Source: an uncultured Methanomassiliicoccaceae archaeon (GTDB taxonomy: Archaea; Thermoplasmatota; Thermoplasmata; Methanomassiliicoccales; Methanomethylophilaceae). From it: 52,684 nt of DNA. Made by a program: the position numbers and the translations under genes. Where the stretch lies: NCBI GenBank assembly GCA_905187815.1, contig CAJJJM010000010.1, positions 1 to 52,684 on the forward strand, in the 5' to 3' direction. Shown here one piece after another: positions 1 to 8,606 of this stretch. Position 1 is the first letter of the stretch. Every line of letters begins with the position of its first letter. The notes beneath the pieces are model-generated. The model saw nothing but the letters and a program-made list of their open reading frames with translations, was not told the origin of the DNA and ran no database searches.

Positions 1-60
1 ATAGAGTGAGTGATAGAGTGAGTGATAGAGTGAGTGATAGAGTGAGTGATAGAGTCGGTG
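1..60. repeat. 12-bp tandem repeat at window edge
   Basis: The unit ATAGAGTGAGTG occurs four times without change and a fifth time with changes (49-60). The array starts at the first base, so it probably extends outside the window. It lies upstream of the Fic gene, separated by a possible TATA element near 70-79. Confidence 0.9.
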
Positions 61-96
61 ATGAAATAGAGATTATAATGTGAAACCGATTACGAT

Positions 97-1074
97 ATGA
101 TGATTCTAAATGACATTCCTAATTTTGAAGTCAATGCGAAGATCATCACACAGATCGGTCAGATTGAAAAACTCCGTGACTCATGTGAAGGCATAGTCAA
201 CAAGAGAATGGAACAAAGGCTTCGTAGATCGAGCGTTCTGCGCTCGATAAACCCTTCCCTCGCCATAGAAGGGAATGGGATGGGTATTCTGGAAACAAGG
301 GACATCATCAACGGCAGAACCACGGGGGGTCCATTCGATGAGATATTGGAAACCCGGAACGCGGTGAAGGCGTATGGCGAGGTGGATGATGCGGACATCT
401 GGTCATTGGACGACCTTCTTCGGTTACATGACACGATGATGTTCGGACTCGTCGAACAATCCGGATTCCGTACCCATGGCGTCTACATAGCCGAGGGCGA
501 GAAGGTCATCTACGTGGCGCCGGAGGCCGAAAAGGTAGAGCCTATGGTTAGAAAACTGCTCGACTGGTGCCGGGACTCTGATTATCCAGCACCTATAACG
601 GCCGCAATAGCCCACTACTACATCGAGGCAATACACCCATTCCCAGATGGCAACGGAAGAATCGGACGTCTATGGCACTCAGCGGTCCTTCACAGATACG
701 ACCCCATATTCGATCTGGTCCCTATGGAGTCGAAGATACGTGAAAGGCAGGGCGAATACTACGCAGTACTCGAAAGATGCCAACACAGAGAGGTCCAAGA
801 CTGCACCGAATTCATAGAGTTTTGTCTGGATGCCAACATCGCATCACTCACCGACCTAATGCATCTGAAGGATCCTAACATCTCCAAACTGATGGATGCG
901 ATGGGGACGGACCCGATGAGCTCATACGAAATCATGAAGAGGATGGGGCTGAGCCATAAGCCCCACTTCATGAAAGCATATCTACATCCGGCGATGGAAT
1001 ACGGACTCGTATCCATGACCGTGCCGGATCATCCGAACAGCAGACTTCAGAGATACCGTCGCGTGTTCATCTGA
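97..1074 (+). CDS. Fic family protein (putative AMP transferase)
   Basis: Fic enzymes transfer AMP or another nucleotide moiety onto hydroxyl side chains of target proteins. The core motif HPFPDGNGRIGR (H180 to R191) is complete and has the catalytic His. An N-terminal S54-LAI-E58-G59 fits the [S/T]xxxE[G/N] inhibitory helix of class II Fic proteins, so the enzyme is probably self-inhibited. The last ~65 residues look like a winged helix, a common arrangement in 320-380 residue archaeal and bacterial Fic proteins. No antitoxin gene is seen on the visible side. A TATA-like GATTATAAT about 22 nt before the ATG suggests a leaderless transcript. The gene is more AT-rich than its neighbours, which may mean acquisition. 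Its 3' end overlaps the convergent YbaK-like gene by 8 bp. The target is unknown. Confidence 0.92.
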   Translation: MMILNDIPNFEVNAKIITQIGQIEKLRDSCEGIVNKRMEQRLRRSSVLRSINPSLAIEGNGMGILETRDIINGRTTGGPFDEILETRNAVKAYGEVDDADIWSLDDLLRLHDTMMFGLVEQSGFRTHGVYIAEGEKVIYVAPEAEKVEPMVRKLLDWCRDSDYPAPITAAIAHYYIEAIHPFPDGNGRIGRLWHSAVLHRYDPIFDLVPMESKIRERQGEYYAVLERCQHREVQDCTEFIEFCLDANIASLTDLMHLKDPNISKLMDAMGTDPMSSYEIMKRMGLSHKPHFMKAYLHPAMEYGLVSMTVPDHPNSRLQRYRRVFI

Positions 1075-1552
1075 CCTCGTTTACCGGCTTCCTGATGTCT
1101 GCGAACTGGAACTCCAGAGCCTTGGGGAGATCCTCGACGGCGACCTCCACCTGATACCCCACCTTACCTGCGCTGAAATAGATCCTCTCGTGCTGCTGTG
1201 CTGAGGCGTCGATCGTCACCCTCATGGGCCTCTTCAGACATAGCGGCGAGCATCCCCCGTGGACATAACCCGTCAGAGGGAGGAGGTCCTTCGACTTGAT
1301 CATCGAGACCGACTTCTCCCCGACGCTTGCGGCTGCCTTCTTGAGATCCAGGTCGCCAGAGACCGGCACGAGGAAGACGTAGTAGCTCCTCTCCTTCCCC
1401 TCGGTCACCAGGGTCTTGAAGACCAGGTCCGGATCCTGACCTTGCACCTTGGCCACCTCGATGCCGCTCAGGACCCCGCCCTCGTAGTGGTGGGCGGTGT
1501 AGGGTATCCCCAGCTTCTCCAGGTGTCTCATCGGGTTGGTCTTGGTCTCCAT
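1067..1552 (-). CDS. ybaK: YbaK/EbsC-type Cys-tRNA(Pro) deacylase-like protein
   Basis: This family hydrolyses mischarged aminoacyl-tRNA, classically Cys-tRNA(Pro). The 161-residue protein has the family's length and landmarks: an N-terminal THPMRxL-like start, the conserved K in VFKTLV, and the glycine-rich GYVHGGCSPLCLK loop, which matches GYxxGGxSPxGxK of YbaK. I chose ATG 1552 over the in-frame TTG at 1561 because a TATA-like CAAATATACG (1571-1580) lies about 23 nt from the ATG, the usual leaderless distance here. The gene is convergent with fic. Exact tRNA specificity cannot be read from sequence. Confidence 0.9.
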   Translation of the reverse strand: METKTNPMRHLEKLGIPYTAHHYEGGVLSGIEVAKVQGQDPDLVFKTLVTEGKERSYYVFLVPVSGDLDLKKAAASVGEKSVSMIKSKDLLPLTGYVHGGCSPLCLKRPMRVTIDASAQQHERIYFSAGKVGYQVEVAVEDLPKALEFQFADIRKPVNEVR

Positions 1553-1570
1553 GAGATGCAATCCGACAAT

Positions 1571-1580
1571 CGTATATTTG
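1571..1580 (-). promoter_or_regulatory. TATA box of ybaK-like gene
   Basis: CAAATATACG on the minus strand, centred about 23 nt before ATG 1552; predicts a leaderless mRNA. Confidence 0.55.
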
Positions 1581-1673
1581 ACGGTGTCGAAGATGGGCCG
1601 ACGGCGACCCTGCCGGCCGTTTCTCCCAAAGATACATTAACGACCGCGCATAAACCTTGGACAGAGGCCTCAT

Positions 1674-2204
1674 ATGAGCAACATATGGCACGACATCAAT
1701 CCCAAGAGGATCTCCCCCGAAGACTTCATGGTCGTCGTCGAGATCTCCAAGGGCAGCAAGAACAAGTACGAGCTCGACAAGGAGACCGGACTCCTGAAAC
1801 TTGACAGGATCCTGTACACCTCGACCCACTACCCGGCAAGCTACGGCTTCATCCCCAGGACGTACGCCGACGACGGCGACCCCCTGGACGCGCTCGTGCT
1901 CTGCTCCGAGCCCATCATCCCCATGACCCTCGTCAGGTGCTACCCCATCGGAGCCATCAAGATGATCGACAACGGCGCAAACGACGAGAAGATCATCGCG
2001 ATCCCCTATGACGACCCCACGTACAACGGGTACAAGGATATCTCCGAGCTGCCCAAGCACCTGTTCGACGAGATGGCCCACTTCTTCACCGTCTACAAGG
2101 CTCTGGAGAACAAGACCACCGCCGTCGACGAGATCATCGGGTCCGACAAGGTCGAGGCCATCATCAAGGGCGCCATCGACCACTACAAGGATTGCTTCTG
2201 CTGA
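1674..2204 (+). CDS. ppa: Soluble inorganic pyrophosphatase, family I
   Basis: Hydrolyses PPi to phosphate in the cytoplasm, pulling biosynthetic reactions forward. The 176-residue length is typical. The signature D67-G-D69-P-L-D72 supplies the Mg-binding aspartates, and the active-site K, E and Y segments (KYELD, YPASYGFIPRT) are all present. It is monocistronic, with a CATAAACC element roughly 23 nt before the ATG. The same window carries a membrane-bound H+-PPase (14195-16357), so the cell has both a dissipative and an energy-conserving PPase. Confidence 0.97.
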   Translation: MSNIWHDINPKRISPEDFMVVVEISKGSKNKYELDKETGLLKLDRILYTSTHYPASYGFIPRTYADDGDPLDALVLCSEPIIPMTLVRCYPIGAIKMIDNGANDEKIIAIPYDDPTYNGYKDISELPKHLFDEMAHFFTVYKALENKTTAVDEIIGSDKVEAIIKGAIDHYKDCFC

Positions 2205-2251
2205 TCCCAGGTCCCTCAATGGGACTTCAAAACCGTTTCCTTTCCATTTCG

Positions 2252-2260
2252 TTTTAAATA
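2252..2260 (+). promoter_or_regulatory. TATA box of the arsD-like/hypF/cobT operon
   Basis: TTTTAAATA centred 26 nt before ATG 2283, in an AT-rich patch; predicts a leaderless first gene. Confidence 0.65.
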
Positions 2261-2282
2261 CAGTCATCGTTTAACGCCGTTT

Positions 2283-2663
2283 ATGGAGTACGATATGATC
2301 ATCTACGAATCCGAGGCGGCGAGACAGAGGAATCCCGCGGACACGGAGAGGTTCGACAGGTCCTGGGACGCGCTCAAGACCGCCGGGATCGAGGTCGGCA
2401 GGGTCCTCTGCGATTCGGCAGACGACATCGACGAAGGCGAGGCGGCAGAGATCGTCAGGGCGAAGGGACTCGGTGAGCTCCCGATCTGCCTGTATCAGGG
2501 CGTCTCCATAAGCGTCGGGGAGTATCCCTCCGATCAGGATCTGGCCGATTTCCTGGACGCCCCCGATGGGACCCTTAGCGTCAACAAGCAGGGGCCCCCG
2601 GCGATGGGCAACGACATCATGCCGGCTTGCGCCTGCGGCAGCAGGAACCCCAACAGAAGGTGA
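2283..2663 (+). CDS. ArsD-like thioredoxin-fold small protein
   Basis: The 126-residue product aligns by pattern with ArsD: a beta strand (MIIYES), a helix with a run like 'SWDALKTAGIEV', then GLGELPICLYQGV and a closing 'GEYPSDQDLADFL'. ArsD is a metallochaperone that passes As(III) or Sb(III) to the ArsA ATPase. The vicinal N-terminal cysteines of ArsD are absent here; the cysteines are in a C-terminal tail (ACACGSRNP). No ars genes are nearby. It is followed by hypF, so metal handling for hydrogenase maturation is possible but unproven. A second in-frame ATG lies at 2295. Confidence 0.6.
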   Translation: MEYDMIIYESEAARQRNPADTERFDRSWDALKTAGIEVGRVLCDSADDIDEGEAAEIVRAKGLGELPICLYQGVSISVGEYPSDQDLADFLDAPDGTLSVNKQGPPAMGNDIMPACACGSRNPNRR

Positions 2664-2724
2664 TGGCTCTGGGCCGCCGCCGGGACCCATCAGGTTATCT
2701 GTCCCGAGCGCATACCGTCGGCCC

Positions 2725-4890
2725 ATGAGGATTACCATAGACGGCACGGTCCAGGGGGTCGGATTCAGACCCGCGGTGTACCGTGCCGCCTCCCGCGCCG
2801 GTGCCTCGGGAGCCGTATGGAACGACGGCTCGTCCGTGGTGATTGACACGGACCGCGGTGAGGAGCTCCTCCGCGAGCTCATGTCGGACCTCCCTCCGCT
2901 GGCCGAGGTCCGGTCCGTTCGCAGGGACGATTCCGAATACGATGGCCCGGAGGGCTTCTCGATAGTGCCGTCCTCCGGACAGGGATCGGGAGCATCCATC
3001 CCGGCGGACAGCGCCGTGTGCGACAGATGCGTCAGGGAGATCTTCTCCCCTGGCCGCAGGCACATGTACCCTTTCACCACGTGCACCGACTGCGGGCCAA
3101 GATTCACGCTCCTGAAGGGGATGCCCTATGACCGCAGACTCACGTCCATGGACTCATTCCCGATGTGCCCACATTGTTCGGGGGAGTTCCGCGACCCCGG
3201 GGACAGGAGGTTCCACCACCAGACGGTGTGCTGCCCGGTCTGCGGACCCGGATACAGGCTGGAGCTGCAGGACGGCACCGAGGTGCCTGGGGATTCTATC
3301 GAGAAGCTCGCCGGGATCCTCGACGACGGCGGAAGGGCGGTCGTCAAGGGCTGGGGAGGGATGCACATATGCTGCAACCTCGACGTGATCGGCGAGATGA
3401 GGGAGTGGTACGGCCGCAGGAACAAGCCCTTCGCCGTGATGGCAAAGGACTTGGATGCGCTCCGCGGGTACGCCGAGCCGACGCCGGAGGAGGAGAGGCA
3501 GCTGCTCTCCCCCAACCGCCCGATCGTCCTCGTTCGCAAGAAGGACCGCCCCGAGACGGAGCTTGCCTCCCCCGGACTCGACAACATAGGGATGTTCCTC
3601 CCGTACACCGGGATGCACCACATCCTGTTCTCACATCTCAGGCACGACGCCCTCGTGATGACGTCCGCGAACGTCCCGGGCGAGCCCATGGTCACCGATG
3701 ACGACAAGGCAAAAGAACTGGGCGCCGACGCCTATCTCCTTCACAACCAGCCCATCCTCAACCGTGCGGACGACACCGTCCTGAGGATGTTCGGGGACCG
3801 GACCCAGTACATACGCAGGTCCAGAGGAAGCATACCCTTCGGACTCGACATCGGGATGGATGGGGATGCGGTCGCGCTCGGCGCCCAGGAGAACCTCACG
3901 GGATCGGTGGCCTCCGGCGGCAGGATCTGGCCCACACAGTACATCGGGAACGGCGAGAAGATCGGCGTCCCCGAGTACCTGGAGGAGGCGGTGCGCACGC
4001 AGATGCGCCTGGTCGGATGCACCCCCGACATAGTGGCCGTGGACCTGCACCCAGGATACTCCAACCGCAGGCTCGGAAGGATGATCGCGGAGGAGTGCGG
4101 CGCCGAGACCATCGAGGTGCAGCACCACTGGGCCCACGCCGCATCCCTGATGGCAGACCAGCACCTGGACGGGTGCGCGGTCCTGACGCTCGACGGCACC
4201 GGGCATGGCGACGACGGCATGGCGTGGGGAGGCGAGGTAATGGCATCGGACCTGGATTCGTACAGGAGGGTGGCCCACCTGGAGTACATCCCGCTACTGG
4301 GTTCGGAGAAGGCGCTCTACGACCTACGCAGACTGAGGTTCGCGATAGACATGATGAACGGGGCCGAGAACCACGACTTCAGCGACAGGGACGCCTCGGT
4401 CCTCTCCAAGCTCATGGACAGGAGCGTGAAAAGCTCGTCCATGGGACGTCTCCTTGACGCCCTGGCATACTCGCTGGGAGTCTGCAGGGAGCGCACCTAC
4501 GACGGGGAGCCGGCGATGAGGCTTGAGCCGCTCCTCTCCCGCGGAAAGCTGGTCGACGGCTTCGAGACGGAGACCGTGAACGGAGTGGTCAGAACAGCCC
4601 ACCTGTTCGAAAGGATCACCGACGCCGTGAGGCCGGAGGACGCGGCATACTCCATCGTATATAATGTGATGCAGGAGCTGGTGGCCAACGCGGTGGATGC
4701 CGCGGACGAGATAGGCGTGAAACACGTGGGCATCACCGGCGGTGTGTCAGTCAACAGTGCAATTTCCGGGATGTTCAAGGATATGGTTATATCATCCCTC
4801 CATCTAACTGCAATGCATGAGAACGTCCCGAACGGGGACGGAGGCATCTCGGTCGGCCAGGCCGCGATCGCCCTGAGGAGGATACAATGA
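2725..4890 (+). CDS. hypF: HypF, [NiFe]-hydrogenase carbamoyltransferase
   Basis: HypF uses carbamoyl phosphate and ATP to make the thiocarboxamide on HypE that becomes the CN ligands of [NiFe] hydrogenases. The 721-residue protein has an acylphosphatase domain (residues 1-90, VQGVGFRP), two C-x2-C zinc fingers starting near residues 99 and 148 with their partner cysteines, a YrdC-like domain (~195-390), and a Kae1/TobZ-like C-terminal domain with HHWAHAAS near residue 467 and a DGTGHGDDG loop. I start at ATG 2725 because the acylphosphatase domain begins there; longer frames add non-homologous sequence. It overlaps the next gene by ATGA. It is needed for the hydrogenase feeding heterodisulfide reductase in H2-dependent methylotrophic methanogens. 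Confidence 0.95.
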   Translation: MRITIDGTVQGVGFRPAVYRAASRAGASGAVWNDGSSVVIDTDRGEELLRELMSDLPPLAEVRSVRRDDSEYDGPEGFSIVPSSGQGSGASIPADSAVCDRCVREIFSPGRRHMYPFTTCTDCGPRFTLLKGMPYDRRLTSMDSFPMCPHCSGEFRDPGDRRFHHQTVCCPVCGPGYRLELQDGTEVPGDSIEKLAGILDDGGRAVVKGWGGMHICCNLDVIGEMREWYGRRNKPFAVMAKDLDALRGYAEPTPEEERQLLSPNRPIVLVRKKDRPETELASPGLDNIGMFLPYTGMHHILFSHLRHDALVMTSANVPGEPMVTDDDKAKELGADAYLLHNQPILNRADDTVLRMFGDRTQYIRRSRGSIPFGLDIGMDGDAVALGAQENLTGSVASGGRIWPTQYIGNGEKIGVPEYLEEAVRTQMRLVGCTPDIVAVDLHPGYSNRRLGRMIAEECGAETIEVQHHWAHAASLMADQHLDGCAVLTLDGTGHGDDGMAWGGEVMASDLDSYRRVAHLEYIPLLGSEKALYDLRRLRFAIDMMNGAENHDFSDRDASVLSKLMDRSVKSSSMGRLLDALAYSLGVCRERTYDGEPAMRLEPLLSRGKLVDGFETETVNGVVRTAHLFERITDAVRPEDAAYSIVYNVMQELVANAVDAADEIGVKHVGITGGVSVNSAISGMFKDMVISSLHLTAMHENVPNGDGGISVGQAAIALRRIQ

Positions 4891-5894
4891 GCAACATTCT
4901 GTACGTTCTGCTGGACGGGGCCGAGGACGACCCCAACCCGCTGATGGACGGACGCAAACCCATCGAGGTGGCCGAGATGCCGTACCTCGAGAGCAAGGCA
5001 CCGCACAAACTGAGGACGACCGGCCGCGGATACACGCAGCTGTTCCTGAACGAGTTCTTTACCGGACACCCGCCGGAGATCCCCCGCGCCGCCCTGGAGG
5101 CGCTCGGTCTGGGACTTCCCATCCAGGATCCGAAGCGCACCGCATATCGCCTTAGCCCCGCCGACATCAGCGGCGGCAAGGTCCACTGGTGCTACGACAC
5201 CGACCCCATCAAGGACGAACTGGAAAGGAGGGTCATGTCCCACATGGACATGCTGTCTCAGTACAATCCCGCGATCAAGTTCTTCATCGAGGGACGCGCG
5301 GTCCTCACGATGGAGAGCGACGATGTCCCCGACCTCCCCGCTCCCCCTGTCGATGCGGAATTCAAGGAGGTCCCCGGAGACCTCGGCAGGCTCGTGATGA
5401 CAGTGGCCTCCGAGATGAACGGGATCACGGGATACCCGTGGGGATGCGGGAAGTTCGGCAAACAGTACGACCCCTTCCCGGAGCTGGCACCCATGACCGC
5501 TGTGTCGGACAGTCCCACCTCGATGGGGATATGCGCCTCCCTCGGGATGGAGACGCATGTCATAGACGACCTGGAGGAGAGGTTCCCCATCGCTCAGGAG
5601 GCTCTCACCAGGGGCAACGTCTTCCTGCACATCGACGAGGTGGACGAGTACAGCCACCAGAAGGACCCGTTCAAGAAGAAGGCCGTCCTCGAGGAGACCG
5701 ACCGCCTGATGGAGAAGTACTTCCCCGACGTGGAGAACATCGTCTACTTCGTGGACCACGGCACATCGTGCGTCACCGGCGAGCACATCCTGATGGATGT
5801 CCCCCTCTGGACGAGCATCGACACCGGACTCCCGGAGGGATCGATGATAGAGCTCAAGAAAGTGATCCAAACCCTTTCCCAGCACAAACGGTGA
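4887..5894 (+). CDS. Alkaline-phosphatase-superfamily protein, ApgM-like, divergent
   Basis: The 335-residue protein resembles archaeal cofactor-independent phosphoglycerate mutase but is shorter (~400 usual). Metal-ligand segments are visible: D10 in LLDGAED, H248 in HIDEVDEYSH, D290-H291 in FVDHG and H300 in GEH. The loop carrying the nucleophilic Ser (PGSDxA in ApgM) seems missing, and the following TG-EALGLG segment is compressed, so mutase activity is doubtful. It sits between hypF (ATGA overlap) and cobT (5-bp gap). That position suggests a phosphatase or phosphotransferase job in corrinoid nucleotide-loop synthesis, for example on alpha-ribazole phosphate. This is inference only. Confidence 0.75.
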   Translation: MSNILYVLLDGAEDDPNPLMDGRKPIEVAEMPYLESKAPHKLRTTGRGYTQLFLNEFFTGHPPEIPRAALEALGLGLPIQDPKRTAYRLSPADISGGKVHWCYDTDPIKDELERRVMSHMDMLSQYNPAIKFFIEGRAVLTMESDDVPDLPAPPVDAEFKEVPGDLGRLVMTVASEMNGITGYPWGCGKFGKQYDPFPELAPMTAVSDSPTSMGICASLGMETHVIDDLEERFPIAQEALTRGNVFLHIDEVDEYSHQKDPFKKKAVLEETDRLMEKYFPDVENIVYFVDHGTSCVTGEHILMDVPLWTSIDTGLPEGSMIELKKVIQTLSQHKR

Positions 5895-5899
5895 ATCAG

Positions 5900-7006
5900 A
5901 TGGAATTCGAACTCCCGCCCTCCCTGGGCGTGTATGGAAACGAGAAGACCGCGAAAGAAATCCTGTCCAGGATATGGGGCAAGAGGGGCGTGTTCACCTG
6001 CACGGTCGCCAACACCCGCACATCCACCATCCCTGGCGTCTCGGATGCTGGTGACACCCCCGAGCTGACGATGTTCACCCCCGCGGCTGATGCGGAGCTC
6101 CTCATCAGCGGGAAGACCACCTGCATGAAGGGCATACCCATCAACCCCGGAGGCATCCCAACGCCCGCGACCCTCACGAAGGCCGCGCTCGAGCTGTCCG
6201 ACATGCCCTACTACATCGTCAACGGAGGCTGCGAGGTCATCCCGTACGTCCCGTACTTCGACATGGGTGGCGAATGCGGCGAGAAGATCATCACCGGGAA
6301 ATCCGTCAAGAACGTGAGGACCGAGTACGAGAAGGGCTACATGCTCGGAGAGATGCTGGCGAGGGCGTACGACTTCGTCATCATCAGCGAGAGCGTTGCC
6401 GGAGGGACCACCACCGCCCTGGCCGTCCTGATGGCGATGGGGGTCCTGAAGGAGAACCTCGTGAGCAGCAGCTCCCCCAACAACCCCAAGGAGCTGAAAT
6501 CGAAGCTCGTTGCCCAGGCCCTGGAGGCCGCCGGGATCAAGCCCGGGGACCTGAAGGACGACCCGCTGAAGGCCATCGAGTGCGTGGGCGATCCGATGAT
6601 GCCCGCGAACATCGGCATACTGTGCGGTGCGGCGAAATCCGTACCTGTCATCGTCGGTGGCGGAACCCAGATGGCCGCCGTGATGGCCGGGGCAATCGCC
6701 CTGCACCCGGAGCTCGTCGGCAACTTCTTCCAGGGGACCACCAGATGGCTGATGAACGACCCCAACTCCAGCATGAGCAGGATCATGGACTGCGTCTCGA
6801 AGGACGTCCCCATTGTGTACGTCAACGTGGACTACGGATCCAGCCCCTACGAGGGACTCCAGGCGTACGAGTGGGGGTTCATCAAGGAGGGCGTCGGATG
6901 CGGAGGTGCATCCGTCGGCGCGATCATCGAATCCGCCGGGGTGATCACACATGAGGATCTCGAGGACAAGGTCCATGAGATCTACAAAGGGATAATGGGA
7001 TTCTGA
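5900..7006 (+). CDS. cobT: CobT, nicotinate mononucleotide-dependent phosphoribosyltransferase (archaeal type)
   Basis: CobT activates the lower-ligand base by transferring phosphoribose from NaMN, giving alpha-ribazole phosphate. The 368-residue length fits the archaeal CobT family. Typical glycine-rich segments are present: PGGIPTPATLTKAALEL, ESVAGGTTTALAVLMAMG and VIVGGGTQMAAVMAGA. I start at ATG 5900, six bases after the upstream stop and just before the conserved N-terminal LPPSLGVYG; upstream sequence in the same frame belongs to the neighbouring gene. It is the last gene of the + operon and faces the cobY-cobS-cbiS-cbiB-cobD operon across a terminator. Confidence 0.95.
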   Translation: MEFELPPSLGVYGNEKTAKEILSRIWGKRGVFTCTVANTRTSTIPGVSDAGDTPELTMFTPAADAELLISGKTTCMKGIPINPGGIPTPATLTKAALELSDMPYYIVNGGCEVIPYVPYFDMGGECGEKIITGKSVKNVRTEYEKGYMLGEMLARAYDFVIISESVAGGTTTALAVLMAMGVLKENLVSSSSPNNPKELKSKLVAQALEAAGIKPGDLKDDPLKAIECVGDPMMPANIGILCGAAKSVPVIVGGGTQMAAVMAGAIALHPELVGNFFQGTTRWLMNDPNSSMSRIMDCVSKDVPIVYVNVDYGSSPYEGLQAYEWGFIKEGVGCGGASVGAIIESAGVITHEDLEDKVHEIYKGIMGF

Positions 7007-7036
7007 GATCCGCTTACTCCGAAGGGAGGGAAAAAC

Positions 7037-7064
7037 CCGGCTCCGGCTTCAATGCCGGAGCCGG
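7037..7064. terminator. Hairpin between convergent cobT and cobY
   Basis: Perfect 11-bp stem CCGGCTCCGGC/GCCGGAGCCGG with loop TTCAAT. An A5 run precedes it on the + strand and so follows it as T5 on the minus strand; it probably serves both operons. Confidence 0.75.
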
Positions 7065-7084
7065 AACTAAACGCGTCCGGAGGT

Positions 7085-7732
7085 TCAATCGGACTGCATC
7101 CTGTTATGGTTGAACGGTATGTCCGGCGTCGTGTTGAAGTAGCTGCGTGCGAGCTCGAGCTCATCGAGGGTGTTCACGTTCACAGACAGCTCCACCCAGT
7201 CGGTCTCGAAGAGATACTCCTTGAGATATGCTCCGGCAAGCGTCATCGGGCGGTTCATGATGCAGAGGCCGGACAGGACCCACTGCCTTCCGTTGTACTC
7301 CCTGGTGTACGACGGGGTGATCCCCGTCCTCACCACCGTCTCCTCATCGACGACGGCAATCGCGGACTCCATGGTCCCGGGCTGGAAGTACTCTATGAAA
7401 AGATCGACCACGTCCGTGGTGAGGAGCGGGAGGTCAGAAGGACATGTCAGGACGTAGTCCCCGTCCATCGCCCTGAACGCATCGTGGAGATCGTCCATGA
7501 AGCTCTCCCCGGACGTGCGGATCGTCTCGACGCCTATGCTGTTCAGGAACCTCTCGGTCTCGGGGGTGTTGTCGCTCACAGACACGATCAGACGATCGAT
7601 GTTCGAGGAGGCGGAGATCGCCTCCACCACCCTCTGAACGGTCGGCTTGTCGCCGATGACCTGCATAGGCTTCTCGACACCGCACTTCCCCATCCGGGAG
7701 CCCTTCCCACCAGCATTGATCAGCGCCTGCAA
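7085..7732 (-). CDS. cobY: CobY, NTP:adenosylcobinamide-phosphate nucleotidyltransferase
   Basis: CobY is the archaeal replacement for CobU guanylyltransferase: it joins GMP to adenosylcobinamide phosphate. The 215-residue protein has the nucleotidyltransferase N-terminus MQALINAGGKGSRMG followed by EKP, and the metal-binding segment TCPSDLPLL. Length and fold match archaeal CobY. It is the last gene of the minus-strand cobalamin operon, starting 4 bp after cobS ends. Its product, adenosylcobinamide-GDP, is the substrate of CobS encoded just upstream. Confidence 0.95.
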   Translation of the reverse strand: MQALINAGGKGSRMGKCGVEKPMQVIGDKPTVQRVVEAISASSNIDRLIVSVSDNTPETERFLNSIGVETIRTSGESFMDDLHDAFRAMDGDYVLTCPSDLPLLTTDVVDLFIEYFQPGTMESAIAVVDEETVVRTGITPSYTREYNGRQWVLSGLCIMNRPMTLAGAYLKEYLFETDWVELSVNVNTLDELELARSYFNTTPDIPFNHNRMQSD

Positions 7733-7736
7733 CGGA

Positions 7737-8606
7737 TCACCACAGCCAACAGATGTATGGCAGAATCATCACGAACATGATGGCCGGCCTGGAAATCTCG
7801 TTGGTTGCACCGAGGATGTCCCCGTTGACCATCCCGAACACGGAGTTGGCCTTCCTCGCCATGAGGTATCCCACGAGGATGGAGACCACCGTTCCGAACA
7901 CGATGCAGAACAGAACCGACACCAGTTCGATGACGTTCGGGTACATGGCATTGTAGATCAGACCGGCAACGATGCCCAGGACTATGCTCAGGACGAGGCT
8001 CAGGACGGTCGACACGATGATGGAGTGGGTAGTGGTCAGCGACACCTGCCTGGCCGCCATGCCGTTCCCCGGCTTCCCGTAAGCCGCCGCCGCGACCATC
8101 GCGTTCTTGACGAGGATCTCGGCGATAGGGGCGAACACGATCAGCATGAGCCCGGCGATCCCGTATATCGAGACGGAGAGAAGGACGACGATGAGGGCGA
8201 CACCTATGCCGCCTGCTCCCACAAGGGTGTCCTTCAGGGCACGGACATGGTCCTCCTGCGTACCGGACACTATCATCCCGTCGCCGAAATCGGTCAATCC
8301 GTCGAAATGGATGAACTTGCTCCCGACGTACACGATCGCCAGGACGAGCACGGCGTAGAACATCCCGGACCCGAACCCCTGCGTCTTGTTGACATAGCAG
8401 AATATGGCCATCACGATCATGATCACCACTCCGAACAGCACCCCCACGAAGGGGATGAGGCCGAAATTGCGCTCCATCTCGTTCATGTCCCTCTCATCTA
8501 TGTCCATATGCCAAATGGTGAAGAACGAGATCAGCGCCTTCAACGCCGATCCGCCTCCGGAGGACGCGCGCTCCGCCCCTCCCGCACCAGACTCCTCATC
8601 ACTCAT
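7737..8606 (-). CDS. cobS: CobS, adenosylcobinamide-GDP ribazoletransferase
   Basis: CobS is the membrane cobalamin synthase that joins alpha-ribazole (phosphate) to adenosylcobinamide-GDP. The hallmark HFDGLTDFGDGM is complete. About seven hydrophobic helices are visible from 'LIPFVGVLFGVVIM' to the C-terminal 'MFVMILPYICWLW'. At 289 residues it is slightly longer than bacterial CobS because of a Ser/Gly-rich N-terminal tail of ~20 residues. It overlaps the end of cbiS by 8 bp, so the two are translationally linked. Confidence 0.95.
   Translation of the reverse strand: MSDEESGAGGAERASSGGGSALKALISFFTIWHMDIDERDMNEMERNFGLIPFVGVLFGVVIMIVMAIFCYVNKTQGFGSGMFYAVLVLAIVYVGSKFIHFDGLTDFGDGMIVSGTQEDHVRALKDTLVGAGGIGVALIVVLLSVSIYGIAGLMLIVFAPIAEILVKNAMVAAAAYGKPGNGMAARQVSLTTTHSIIVSTVLSLVLSIVLGIVAGLIYNAMYPNVIELVSVLFCIVFGTVVSILVGYLMARKANSVFGMVNGDILGATNEISRPAIMFVMILPYICWLW

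Noticed and set aside
13..60. CRISPR array from short direct repeats at the window start
   Set aside because: Units are 12 bp and contiguous with no spacers; no cas genes present.
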